A stretch of 64,000 nt of DNA from Spirochaetales bacterium (GTDB lineage Bacteria > Spirochaetota > Spirochaetia > DSM-2461), in assembly GCA_003247135.1 (NCBI GenBank), contig QKAW01000036.1, positions 1 to 64,000 of the forward strand, written 5' to 3'. The notes beneath the pieces are model-generated. The model was not told the origin of the DNA, ran no database searches, and saw only the letters and a list, made by a program, of their open reading frames with translations. A program made the translations under genes and the position numbers. This document shows positions 7,945-15,895 of the stretch, piece after piece; within the stretch, counting starts at the first letter, position 1; each line of letters starts with the position of its first letter.

Positions 7945-8769
7945 ATGGCAAAAGTAAGTAAAGAAGCAAAACAATTATATTCCGAAAAGGTTTCTGAGTA
8001 CAAAAAAACTTTAGAAGAGACTACTAAAAAAGTTAATCAGATGAAGTTAATCTTACAAAGAGACAGTAGCGGTGCATCTTATAAAAGAATTCTTATTGCT
8101 GATGAAACAATGTCATTAGTATCTCTTTACTGTTTAATGAACAGACTCTCTGTTGAATTTCTTGGGATTAAAAATGAATTTTTTATAAATGAAGCTAGAA
8201 AGGCATGTTATGAGTCTATAATATTACTTGAAGCTGTTTTTAGTGATAAAATTAATGCAGCTTTTGCTGATTATAAAGATAATTTCGCTGAATTTTCAAC
8301 ATATCCAATTGAATCAAAGTATAACCTTTTAAAAAAGCTTGGTTTTTGTATTACAATGGTTAAAACAGCTTTTGGTGAAAATTCAAAATGGAAAACTTCT
8401 TTTACTGATCTTGAAGGGCGACATGCAGTTATATCAAATAACTCCATTGATTTTAAACAGATCGTAAAAGAGCTGGATCCAAGAGAGAGGGAATTATTCA
8501 GCATGCATCTCAGTTTCATTGAGATGACAGTTCGAGCATTAAATGATTCTGCAAATGAATACCGTCTTAAATATGAATTGACAACTTCTAAGCTTGATGA
8601 CTTTAAAAGGGCAATTCTTCTATTAGCAACTCTACGAAGACTTTATTCCTATATTGGTAAAAAGAGAGAGATGGAAGAAGTTCAGAAACGAATTGATGTT
8701 TGGAAAACCAAATTAGAAGCGGACAAAATATTGCAGGAGAAACAGGCGAGAGAGAATAAACTCCGTTAA
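7945..8769 (+). CDS. Helical protein of unknown function downstream of recN
   Basis: A 274-residue, mostly helical, charged protein without signal peptide or membrane segment. The N-terminal 45 residues (SEKVSEYKKTLEETTKKVNQ) and C-terminal 60 residues (KKREMEEVQKRIDVWKTKLE) look like coiled coil. A central part contains FLGIKNEFFINEARKACYES and LDPRERELFSMHLSF. I do not recognise a family. The gap to recN is 6 nt and there is no clear ribosome site, so it is probably the last gene of this operon. It could be a spirochaete-specific protein. Function unknown. Confidence 0.7.
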   Translation: MAKVSKEAKQLYSEKVSEYKKTLEETTKKVNQMKLILQRDSSGASYKRILIADETMSLVSLYCLMNRLSVEFLGIKNEFFINEARKACYESIILLEAVFSDKINAAFADYKDNFAEFSTYPIESKYNLLKKLGFCITMVKTAFGENSKWKTSFTDLEGRHAVISNNSIDFKQIVKELDPRERELFSMHLSFIEMTVRALNDSANEYRLKYELTTSKLDDFKRAILLLATLRRLYSYIGKKREMEEVQKRIDVWKTKLEADKILQEKQARENKLR

Positions 8770-8779
8770 TATATATTAT

Positions 8780-8808
8780 TTGACACAGAATAATCCCTAG
8801 TGTAGAGT
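8780..8808 (+). promoter_or_regulatory. Candidate sigma-70 promoter for the 8838-11586 genes
   Basis: A perfect TTGACA (8780-8785), a 17-nt spacer and TAGAGT (8803-8808). A second -10-like TATACT at 8808-8813 would need a 22-nt spacer. The start codon follows about 30 nt later. Confidence 0.5.
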
Positions 8809-8837
8809 ATACTAAATATATCTTAAAAGTGAGAGTT

Positions 8838-9884
8838 ATGTCTGATAGAAGAAATATAATAATAAGTATAATAGTTTTTTTACTTTTTTTCTTATTATTT
8901 CCTATAAATTTAAAACCCGGTATAAGCTACATCCCTGGTGACTCTGCAATTCTGGAGGGTGATTTAAAAAGTATTACCGGGGAGAAAATTCCATTTATTT
9001 ACAAAAAAACAGCTGGTTTTTTTTCTAAAGACCTTAAGTCTTCATGGAGTATAAATGTTAATGATGGTATAACTCTCATGGATAATGGATTTATTAATCT
9101 GAATCGTGAAAATGATTCATTTGATTTTATTAATATGGAAGGAAATATAGACTTTTCAATTGTAAATAATGGTTATCCTTTTAGTATTTCAAATCGATTG
9201 TTTATAGTAAGTAGGGATAGAAAAAGTATATCAGAAATTGTTGATAAGCAGATAAAATGGGTAAAGGAATTTAATCATATAATAACATCAATTGATGGGA
9301 ATGGTGATAAAATTGTTTTAGGTTTTGTGAAGGGTTTTTACTCAGTATTGGATAGTGATGGTGAAGTAACCTATAGTTATGAGCCTGGTGGTAGTCGAGT
9401 TCCTGTTGTTTATAGTGTATTAATATCATCGGATAGTAACTATGTTGGAGTAGTAAGTGGCCTTGATCCTCAAAGATTTACACTGTATGAGAAAAAAGTA
9501 GTTGAGTATAAACCAGTATATGCATTCAATATTGAAGACCAGATTAGAAGACGACATAATATGTATATCTCCTCAGATAATAAAAATATTTTTGTAGAGG
9601 ATAATTTGGGGTTTTATATGATAGACATAATAAACCGGTCAAGTAAACTAATTAAAACAGAAAGTAGTCTAAAGAGCGTTGAATATATAAAAAATCATGA
9701 CATATATTTGATACACACTGCAGCAACCAATTATAACAACATTAAATTATTAACAAAGGACAATCATGTATTATTGAATAAGAGTTTTAATGGAGAGAAT
9801 GTTTCTGTAAATTCTTTGGATAACTCAATTTATATTGTTATAGATGGAAGAGTTCTTAAATTGGATATTAAGGAAATTCTATAG
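8838..9884 (+). CDS. Membrane-anchored beta-propeller-like protein, unknown function
   Basis: A 348-residue protein with one N-terminal membrane segment (RRNIIISIIVFLLFFLLFPI) and a large domain presumably outside the cytoplasmic membrane. That domain consists of repeated short beta-strand pairs with phrases such as GDKIVLGFVKGFYSVLDSDG and DSNYVGVVSGLDPQRFTLYE, which look like PQQ/WD-type propeller blades. No catalytic motif was seen. I prefer ATG 8838 (MSDRRNII) to the in-frame GTG 8829, because the basic residues then sit directly before the membrane segment; both are possible. The stop overlaps the next start by 1 nt (TAGTG), so the two are coupled. Confidence 0.6.
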   Translation: MSDRRNIIISIIVFLLFFLLFPINLKPGISYIPGDSAILEGDLKSITGEKIPFIYKKTAGFFSKDLKSSWSINVNDGITLMDNGFINLNRENDSFDFINMEGNIDFSIVNNGYPFSISNRLFIVSRDRKSISEIVDKQIKWVKEFNHIITSIDGNGDKIVLGFVKGFYSVLDSDGEVTYSYEPGGSRVPVVYSVLISSDSNYVGVVSGLDPQRFTLYEKKVVEYKPVYAFNIEDQIRRRHNMYISSDNKNIFVEDNLGFYMIDIINRSSKLIKTESSLKSVEYIKNHDIYLIHTAATNYNNIKLLTKDNHVLLNKSFNGENVSVNSLDNSIYIVIDGRVLKLDIKEIL

Positions 9885-10741
9885 TGAAAAGAGTCTTTTT
9901 GTATTACTTTATATTATTAACCACATTTTCTACTTATTCTTATCAATGGCCTTCAAGTAAAGATTTTTTATCAAAGCTATTTGGAGCGAATGAAAATTTG
10001 AGAATTGTTGATGGAATTAAATTTTCAAGTGATAATCAATCAATCTATCCTTTAACTGATGGTGAAGTTATATTTTATCAAGACTCTTTTGAATTTGGGG
10101 ATCTGGATTATAAAGGAGAAGAGGGAAATTTACTTGTTTTAAAACATATAGGAGAATTTAATTCTATATATAGAAATTTTATTTTATCAGATAATCTAAA
10201 TACCCAAATAAATATAAATAAAACAGATATTATAGGTATTTCCGGTAATAGCTGGGATGAATTTATTTTTTCAGTTTATGATAATAAAAATGATTCATAT
10301 ATTAACCCTCAACAGATTTTACCTTTTCTGGAAGATGGTACTACTCCAGTAATTAACAATGTATATATTATGAATAATGATGTTTTAGAGCCACTTTACA
10401 TGAACAAAAGAGTTCTAGGTGGGGAGTCTATATTGTACATAGATTCCTGGGATGTGATTTATATTAAAGGAAAATATTCAAGATTTGTTCCTTTTAGTGT
10501 TAATGTTTTTGTAGATGGATTTGAAAGGTATAATATCTCTTTTAGTTCACTAAAAGAGATAGAAGATGACATATATCTCTCAGGTTTTAGTGATGTTCCA
10601 TTAAAGAATTTTTTGTCTATACCTTCTTATTTATTTGGTGGCAAAGTTTTTCTTACTAATGGTCGAAGTCTTATAGAGGTTGTAGTGAAAGATATTAATG
10701 GTAATGAGACTTCAAAATCCTTTTCACTGTTGGTTGAGTAA
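9884..10741 (+). CDS. Secreted M23/LytM-like protein lacking the zinc ligands
   Basis: A 285-residue protein with an N-terminal signal peptide (VFLYYFILLTTFSTYSYQ). Residues about 48-130 look like a LytM/M23 beta barrel: YPLTDGEVIFYQ, then GNLLVLKHIGEFNSIYRNF, then DIIGISGNSWDEFIFSVYD. In active M23 peptidases these places carry the H..D and HxH zinc ligands; here they are lost (one His only), so it is probably a regulatory pseudo-peptidase like EnvC-type LytM proteins. The rest (130-285) looks like a beta-sandwich. Its partner may be an amidase elsewhere. GTG 9884 overlaps the previous stop and the stop overlaps the next ATG. Confidence 0.5.
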   Translation: MKRVFLYYFILLTTFSTYSYQWPSSKDFLSKLFGANENLRIVDGIKFSSDNQSIYPLTDGEVIFYQDSFEFGDLDYKGEEGNLLVLKHIGEFNSIYRNFILSDNLNTQININKTDIIGISGNSWDEFIFSVYDNKNDSYINPQQILPFLEDGTTPVINNVYIMNNDVLEPLYMNKRVLGGESILYIDSWDVIYIKGKYSRFVPFSVNVFVDGFERYNISFSSLKEIEDDIYLSGFSDVPLKNFLSIPSYLFGGKVFLTNGRSLIEVVVKDINGNETSKSFSLLVE

Positions 10742-11586
10742 TGAAAACATTTTCAAAAGTGCCAAACCCTGGAGAAAAAACAAGAATAATAATTTGTCCT
10801 TTATGTGGCAACAAAATTTATAGTAATCATTGGAAGATAAATGATTCTTCTTTTGTTAAGTGCTCAAAATGTTCTTTAATTTATCAAAATCCCCAACCCA
10901 TAGCTGAAGATGTTGCATTACGTTATGATAATAGCTATTTTAATTATGAAATTACTAATGAGAATATATTTCTTAATTTAATTTTGTTAGGATTAAAGGA
11001 CGTTGGTTTTATTCCAGCAAACATACAAACTGGAACCAGGAAAATACTGGATATTGGTTGTGCAACTGGATTATTCCTGGAATTTATGAAGAAGAATGGC
11101 TGGGATGCATATGGTGTTGAAATTTGTGAATCTGCAGCTGATTATGGTATAATAAATAGGAATTTGAATATATATAAAGGTTTTCTTGAAAACTTATCAG
11201 TACCTCATAACAGTTTTGACATTATTCATTTTTCTCATGTAATTGAACACATTAATGATCCACTGTTGTTTCTTGAAAACGTTTATAATTTATTAAAGCC
11301 TGGAGGTGTTGTTTATTGTGTAACTCCAAATATATCCGGATTTCAAGCCAGACTTTTTAAACAAAAATGGAGATCAGCAATTCCTGATCATTTGGTTCTC
11401 TACTCTGTTAAAACTCTAAAAATGCTGTTTAAGAATTCAAACTTTAAAGTTATTAAATATAAAACCTGGGGAGGGTTATGTGCCAATAGTGGTTACCCGG
11501 TTTTTTTAAAAAAAATACTTGACAAATTAGCAAAACCCCTTGGCTTTGGTGATGTAGTAATAATTAAAGCAGTAAAACCACACTAA
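10741..11586 (+). CDS. Class I SAM-dependent methyltransferase with N-terminal zinc ribbon
   Basis: A 281-residue cytoplasmic protein. A four-cysteine zinc-ribbon-like segment comes first (CPLC at 19-22, CSKC at 41-44), followed by a Rossmann methyltransferase domain. Motif I is ILDIGCATGLFLEFM near 101-115, with an acidic SAM ribose contact in GVEICESA and motif III-like LLKPGGVVYCVTPN. FSHVIEHINDP is typical of Methyltransf_11/23 proteins. Such ribbon-methyltransferase fusions often act on sugars or lipids in surface polysaccharide pathways, but the substrate cannot be named. ATG overlaps the previous stop by 1 nt. A terminator was not seen; the next promoter follows at once. Confidence 0.75.
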   Translation: MKTFSKVPNPGEKTRIIICPLCGNKIYSNHWKINDSSFVKCSKCSLIYQNPQPIAEDVALRYDNSYFNYEITNENIFLNLILLGLKDVGFIPANIQTGTRKILDIGCATGLFLEFMKKNGWDAYGVEICESAADYGIINRNLNIYKGFLENLSVPHNSFDIIHFSHVIEHINDPLLFLENVYNLLKPGGVVYCVTPNISGFQARLFKQKWRSAIPDHLVLYSVKTLKMLFKNSNFKVIKYKTWGGLCANSGYPVFLKKILDKLAKPLGFGDVVIIKAVKPH

Positions 11587-11593
11587 AACTAAC

Positions 11594-11622
11594 TTGACAC
11601 TGTTACAGCTATTTCATAACAT
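11594..11622 (+). promoter_or_regulatory. Sigma-70 promoter for the DUF4912-GH57 pair
   Basis: A perfect TTGACA (11594-11599), a 17-nt spacer and TAACAT (11617-11622), 46 bases before ATG 11669. The leader is about 40 nt and ends in an AGGACGG-like ribosome site. Confidence 0.65.
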
Positions 11623-11668
11623 ACCTTAAAAGTATCAAAAAAAATTGTTTCCTTAATTAGGACGGTAT

Positions 11669-12397
11669 ATGACTAAAGAACGTTTAGAATTGTTAAGTGA
11701 TGATGTAATTAAAAGTCTCGCTAAGAAAGTAGGGGTTAGAATTAAACTCGATTGGGATAGATGCCAAATTATTAATTCAATTATAGATGTTATGGATGAA
11801 GACAGGGAAGAGAAAGAGTCCCTTCTGAATCTGGCTGTATCAATTGAATCAAAAAAATATGCTGTAACTATTGATGAGGAGTTGGATCTTTCCTACGACT
11901 TTGATGAAGAGATGGTTCTTCCTGATAGATACAATGAGAATATGGTTAAATTCCTCCTAAGAGATAATACCTGGGGATTTATTCTATGGGATATAAATGA
12001 TGCTCAGTATCAGAATTATGTTAATCAATTTGGGGAATTGAATATAATATTAAGAGTTAATGAGTTAAAAAATGGTATATTCAGTAAAGAATCTATTATT
12101 GACTTTTTTGATATTGAGGTAGAAAAAAAAGAGAGAAGACGATATGTTAACTTACCTCACGAAGAGTCCTACTATTTTGTAGAAGTTATATTATCTACAG
12201 AATTTAAAGAGATAACTATTAATAGAAGTAATGTGGTTAAAACTTCCCGAGATCATGTAAATTATGCTTTAAATGATAATGGAAAAATAAAATCAATTGT
12301 TGAGTTAAGTGGTTTTGAATTTAAAGATTTATCAAAAAGAAGAGGGAGAAATTTTAATAGGATTCTCCCTTTTGATACTATAGGTGAGGATGAATAA
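11669..12397 (+). CDS. DUF4912 domain protein
   Basis: A 242-residue soluble protein. The centre matches DUF4912: LPDRYNENMVKFLLRD at about 90-105, then WGFILWDINDAQYQNYVNQ, and strands such as SYYFVEVILSTEFKEITI. The first 60 residues contain a short helical SAP/Rho-N-like segment (KSLAKKVGVRIKLDWDRCQIINSI), which could bind nucleic acid. The stop overlaps the ATG of the GH57 gene by 1 nt. DUF4912 genes next to GH57/DUF1957 alpha-glucan enzymes recur in spirochaetes and clostridia, so a role in glycogen metabolism or its control is a fair inference; the biochemical function is unknown to me. Confidence 0.75.
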   Translation: MTKERLELLSDDVIKSLAKKVGVRIKLDWDRCQIINSIIDVMDEDREEKESLLNLAVSIESKKYAVTIDEELDLSYDFDEEMVLPDRYNENMVKFLLRDNTWGFILWDINDAQYQNYVNQFGELNIILRVNELKNGIFSKESIIDFFDIEVEKKERRRYVNLPHEESYYFVEVILSTEFKEITINRSNVVKTSRDHVNYALNDNGKIKSIVELSGFEFKDLSKRRGRNFNRILPFDTIGEDE

Positions 12398-13995
12398 TGA
12401 AAGCTATACAGGATTCAAAAGGTCTTTTATCATTTATATTACATGCACATTTACCATTTGTTAGACATCCGGAATATGAAAAATTCCTCGAGGAAAAATG
12501 GCTCTTTGAGGCTATAAGTGAGACTTACCTGCCTCTGTTACGTACATTTAAGAAATTAGAAAATGATGGCATAGATTTTAAATTAACAATATCTTTTTCT
12601 CCAACATTAACAGAAATGCTTGTAGATCCCTTCTTGCAGGACAGATATCTGGATCATTTGAAATCATTAATAGAGCTTTCAGAAAAAGAGCTTATTAGAA
12701 CAAAGGATAGTCCTGAAGAGTTTGTTATGGCTACTCTATATCATGATTTATATAAGACTAATTACGAAGATTATACAGAGATATATAACAAGGATATAAC
12801 CCAGGGTTTTAAATATTATTTCAACAAGGGTAATTTACTACTTATTACCAGTGCAGCAACCCATGCATTTTTACCTCATTTTTCCAATTATCCTGAAGTT
12901 ATACGAGCACAGATTATTACAGCAGTTGATTCATTCAGACGTGTATTTTCAATAAGACCTGAAGGAATCTGGTTGCCAGAGTGTGGATATTTCCCCGGTT
13001 TGGAATCTTTCTTAAAAGAGGCTGACCTTAAATTTTTTATATCCTCTGCCCACGGTGTTATGTATGCAGATGATATTCCGGAAAAAGGTGTTTTTGCACC
13101 AGTTCAGTGTAAAAATGGTGTTACAGTTTTCCCTAGAGAGAAGGAGTCTTGTAAAGATATCTGGTCTCCTGTTGATGGGTACCCAGGTGATATTGTATAT
13201 AGAGAATTTTATAGGGATATTGGTTTTGATCTTCCTATTGAATATGTAAGACCATATATTCAACCGGATGATGTCCGAGTAAATACTGGTTTTAAATACT
13301 ATGCGATTTCTGGTAGTGAAGAGAAGAATTATTATAAACCTAAGACAGCAGAAAAAAAGATAGATGAACATGTAGGTAATTTTTTATATAACAGAGAAAA
13401 TATGATAAAAAAAGTTGAGACTATATTTACAGATAGACCAGTACTTTTTACATGTCCATATGATGCAGAACTATTTGGTCACTGGTGGTTTGAAGGTCCA
13501 AAATTTATCGAAAAGCTACTAGTTGCTGTTGATAAAAGTGAAAATATTACCTTTTGTACACCTATGGATTATATTAATACCTTTCCTGAGAACCAGAGTG
13601 TTAATCTAAACTACTCCAGCTGGGGTGATGAGGGCTATGGACAAGTATGGTTAGATGGCTCAAATGATTGGATCTATAGACACCTATTTAAAATAATAGA
13701 GATGATGATTGAGTTAACAGAACGATATCCAGATGTGACAGGATTAAAACGAAGAGCACTTGATCAGGCAGCCCGGGAGGTTCTATTGGCCCTGGCTTCA
13801 GACTGGCCATTAATTATGAAATCTGGGACAACAGTTCCTTATGCTATAAAAAGAGTTAAGACCCATATTCTGAATTTTCACAAAATTTATGATTCATTGT
13901 GTGAAAATCTGGTTAAAACTGAGTGGCTTACTAAGCTGGAAAAGAAGAATAATCTTTTTAAAGATATAAATTATCTGGTTTTTCAAAAAATATAA
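12397..13995 (+). CDS. GH57 family 1,4-alpha-glucan branching enzyme-like protein
   Basis: A 532-residue cytoplasmic protein of glycoside hydrolase family 57 (DUF1957 branch). The N-terminus LLSFILHAHLPFVRHPE is the GH57 motif 1. The nucleophile region is IWLPECGYFPG with Glu195, and the acid/base region is YDAELFGHWWFEGP with Asp356. A C-terminal helical domain with SWGDEGYGQVWLDGSNDWIYR (about 409 onward) is typical of branching enzymes of this family. It would transfer alpha-1,4 glucan segments to alpha-1,6 positions in glycogen-like polymers, although some relatives are amylases. It ends 20 bases before a strong terminator, so the pair forms a two-gene operon. Confidence 0.85.
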   Translation: MKAIQDSKGLLSFILHAHLPFVRHPEYEKFLEEKWLFEAISETYLPLLRTFKKLENDGIDFKLTISFSPTLTEMLVDPFLQDRYLDHLKSLIELSEKELIRTKDSPEEFVMATLYHDLYKTNYEDYTEIYNKDITQGFKYYFNKGNLLLITSAATHAFLPHFSNYPEVIRAQIITAVDSFRRVFSIRPEGIWLPECGYFPGLESFLKEADLKFFISSAHGVMYADDIPEKGVFAPVQCKNGVTVFPREKESCKDIWSPVDGYPGDIVYREFYRDIGFDLPIEYVRPYIQPDDVRVNTGFKYYAISGSEEKNYYKPKTAEKKIDEHVGNFLYNRENMIKKVETIFTDRPVLFTCPYDAELFGHWWFEGPKFIEKLLVAVDKSENITFCTPMDYINTFPENQSVNLNYSSWGDEGYGQVWLDGSNDWIYRHLFKIIEMMIELTERYPDVTGLKRRALDQAAREVLLALASDWPLIMKSGTTVPYAIKRVKTHILNFHKIYDSLCENLVKTEWLTKLEKKNNLFKDINYLVFQKI

Positions 13996-14015
13996 TAATT
14001 ATTTTCCATATTATG

Positions 14016-14050
14016 AGAGCGAATTGGTTGACAATTCGCTCTTTTTTTTT
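14016..14050 (+). terminator. Strong intrinsic terminator after the GH57 gene
   Basis: An 11-bp stem (AGAGCGAATTG with CAATTCGCTCT), loop of 5, running into nine T. It isolates the glucan pair from the division cluster. Confidence 0.92.
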
Positions 14051-14140
14051 ACTCTTCCAACTTAAATATTTAATACTTAACTTTTGTGTAGTTCTTTCTT
14101 CGCTGCATTTTTAATTTAAATTCATATTTTTTTTTCTTCG

Positions 14141-14169
14141 TTGACAATTGAAATTCTTAATGTCATTAT
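14141..14169 (+). promoter_or_regulatory. Promoter of the division cluster (Pmra)
   Basis: A perfect TTGACA (14141-14146), a 17-nt spacer and CATTAT (14164-14169). The predicted transcript would start near 14176, immediately before the MraZ boxes, leaving a leader of about 45 nt. Confidence 0.65.
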
Positions 14170-14180
14170 TAGGTAATGAT

Positions 14181-14216
14181 GTGGTAAAAAGTGGGAATTT
14201 GTAGTAAATTGTGTAA
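14181..14216 (+). promoter_or_regulatory. MraZ operator: four 10-bp direct repeats
   Basis: Repeats begin exactly every 10 bases: GTGGTA at 14181, GTGGGA at 14191, GTAGTA at 14201 and GTGTAA at 14211. MraZ is known to bind GTGG/TGGG-type direct repeats spaced by one DNA turn just upstream of its own gene. The position between the predicted start of transcription and ATG 14221 fits autorepression of the division cluster. The last two repeats are degenerate. Confidence 0.75.
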
Positions 14217-14220
14217 TTAA

Positions 14221-14658
14221 ATGGAATATGGTATTAAAGGTCAATTTAACGGAACTATTGATGAGAAAGGAAGATTGCTTCTTCCCGGTAAAATCAGGGC
14301 GTCACTGCCGGAGGATGTATTGGTTCAAACACGAAGTGTAGATCGATGCATTTGGCTTTTTCCATTAGAACCTTGGAATAAACTGGAATCACAAATTAGA
14401 GAAAACAGTTCATTAACCAGTTCACAATCTCGTTTAATTCAAAGAAGACTTATAGCCCCGGCTCATGAAGTGAATATTGATAGTGCAGGTAGAATAAAAC
14501 TTTCTGCTTCAATTATGAAATCAGTGGATGTTGTAAGAGACTGTGTAATTCTTGGGTTGGATGACCATATTGAGGTTTGGGATGTTGAGACTTATGAAGA
14601 GTATCAAAAAGCGACGGAAGAAGAGTTAAATGAAGCTCTTGAAGGATTGAATTTCTGA
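14221..14658 (+). CDS. mraZ: Transcriptional regulator MraZ
   Basis: A 145-residue DNA-binding protein, first gene of the division and cell-wall cluster. It has the two AbrB-like halves of the family, each with its DxxxR signature: DEKGRLLLPGKIR (about 15-27) and DSAGRIKLSASI (about 81-92). It forms a ring-shaped oligomer that binds tandem repeats upstream of its own gene; such repeats are present at 14181-14216. No Shine-Dalgarno sequence is visible before ATG 14221, because that space is filled by the repeats. The stop TGA overlaps the rsmH ATG by 1 nt. Confidence 0.95.
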   Translation: MEYGIKGQFNGTIDEKGRLLLPGKIRASLPEDVLVQTRSVDRCIWLFPLEPWNKLESQIRENSSLTSSQSRLIQRRLIAPAHEVNIDSAGRIKLSASIMKSVDVVRDCVILGLDDHIEVWDVETYEEYQKATEEELNEALEGLNF

Positions 14659-15617
14659 TGGATATTGTACATTACTCGGTTTTAATGGAAGAGGTCTGCG
14701 AATATTTAAAACCTATTAGGGGAGATGAATTTTTTATCGATGGCACTATGGGTGAAGGTGGCCACTCTAATATGTTTCTTACCAGATTTCAGGATGTAAG
14801 GGTTTTAGGTCTAGATGCAGATTCTGTAATACAGCAGGTAGCAATGAAAAGACTGGAGGGTTTTGGCTCTAGGGTTTCTTTTGAAAACTGCTGGTTTAAT
14901 GAGTTTTTTGAAAATTTTGATATGTACAATTATGAAAGACCTGATCGGATATTACTTGACTTGGGGATTTCTGTTTTTCATTACGAAAAAAGTGGTCGTG
15001 GTTTTACTTTTCAAAAAGATGAACCATTAGATATGAGACTTAATCCTTCAACATTGATTAGTGCAAAAGATATAGTAAATACATATTCAGAGGTTGATTT
15101 AGCTAATCTTATCTATGAGTATAGCGATGAAAAGCTATCTAGGAAAATTGCAAAAAAAATATGTCTGGAAAGAGATAAAAATTCTATTGAGACAACAGAT
15201 CAGCTTGCATATATAATACGTGGTTGTTTTCCTCCTGATAAAAGACATGGTAAAACTGACCCGGCAACTAGAACTTTTCAAGCTCTCAGGATAGCTGTTA
15301 ATTCAGAGTTGGATCGACTGGATAAGGTTTTAGAAGATGCTCTTAAAATATTAAAGGTTGGTGGACGGTTTGGAATTATAACCTTTCATTCCCTTGAAGA
15401 CAGAGCTGTTAAGAAATTCTTTCAGGCTAAGGCACAGAAGTGTATATGTCCTGATAACTATCCACAATGTAAGTGTGGTGGTGAACCAGAAGTAAAAAGG
15501 CTGACAAAGAAACCTGTTGGACCAACAGAAGAGGAAGTTAAAATTAATCCTCCATCAAGAAGTGCAAAACTTAGAGTTATTGAGAAGCTTTCCGAGACAA
15601 GGAGTGTTTTGGTTTGA
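14658..15617 (+). CDS. rsmH: 16S rRNA m4C1402 methyltransferase RsmH (MraW)
   Basis: A 319-residue SAM-dependent enzyme that N4-methylates C1402 of 16S rRNA, fine-tuning the ribosomal P site. It begins HYSVLMEEVCEYL, has motif I as FIDGTMGEGGHSNMFL (about 27-42), then RILLDLGISVFHYE, a DMRLNP turn, a TDPATRTFQALRIAVN helix and GGRFGIITFHSLEDRAVK. The Cys-containing stretch CICPDNYPQCKCGG near 272-285 is usual in the family. It is translationally coupled with mraZ (1-nt overlap) and with ftsL (4-nt overlap). Confidence 0.95.
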   Translation: MDIVHYSVLMEEVCEYLKPIRGDEFFIDGTMGEGGHSNMFLTRFQDVRVLGLDADSVIQQVAMKRLEGFGSRVSFENCWFNEFFENFDMYNYERPDRILLDLGISVFHYEKSGRGFTFQKDEPLDMRLNPSTLISAKDIVNTYSEVDLANLIYEYSDEKLSRKIAKKICLERDKNSIETTDQLAYIIRGCFPPDKRHGKTDPATRTFQALRIAVNSELDRLDKVLEDALKILKVGGRFGIITFHSLEDRAVKKFFQAKAQKCICPDNYPQCKCGGEPEVKRLTKKPVGPTEEEVKINPPSRSAKLRVIEKLSETRSVLV

Positions 15618-15895
15618 AAAAATATTTTTTAGGAGTTGTAGCATCTCTGTCTGTTCCATTGCTGCTTTTTGTTAATGTTCTTCAATCTCAGAAATATATG
15701 ATTAATTATTTTGAGGTGAAGGGTTTAATTTCAAAGCAGGAATTGATAGTTCAGGAAAATAAGAAACTTATTAATAGAGTCGCTGAACTAGAATCTCCTA
15801 AAAGAGTTGTTGATCTATTAGATTCAGAAGGTTTGATTGAGAAGATAGGTGGGGGAGAGATTATAAGAATAGAGGTTGTTGATGTTGAAAAATGA
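15614..15895 (+). CDS. ftsL: FtsL-like divisome protein
   Basis: A 93-residue bitopic membrane protein. It has a short N-terminal tail, one membrane segment (about 5-22, YFLGVVASLSVPLLLFVN) and a periplasmic coiled coil (SKQELIVQENKKLINRVAELE, about 40-60). Size, topology and position between rsmH and murF identify it as FtsL, which bridges FtsQ and FtsB and helps activate septal wall synthesis. Sequence conservation in this family is poor, so the call rests mainly on layout and context. The start is TTG 15614, overlapping the rsmH stop. Its end overlaps murF by 14 nt. Confidence 0.7.
   Translation: MKKYFLGVVASLSVPLLLFVNVLQSQKYMINYFEVKGLISKQELIVQENKKLINRVAELESPKRVVDLLDSEGLIEKIGGGEIIRIEVVDVEK

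Noticed and set aside
13012-13371. Open frame of 119 codons on the minus strand within the GH57 gene
   Set aside because: It is antisense to a well-supported gene, has no ribosome site and no recognisable protein character.
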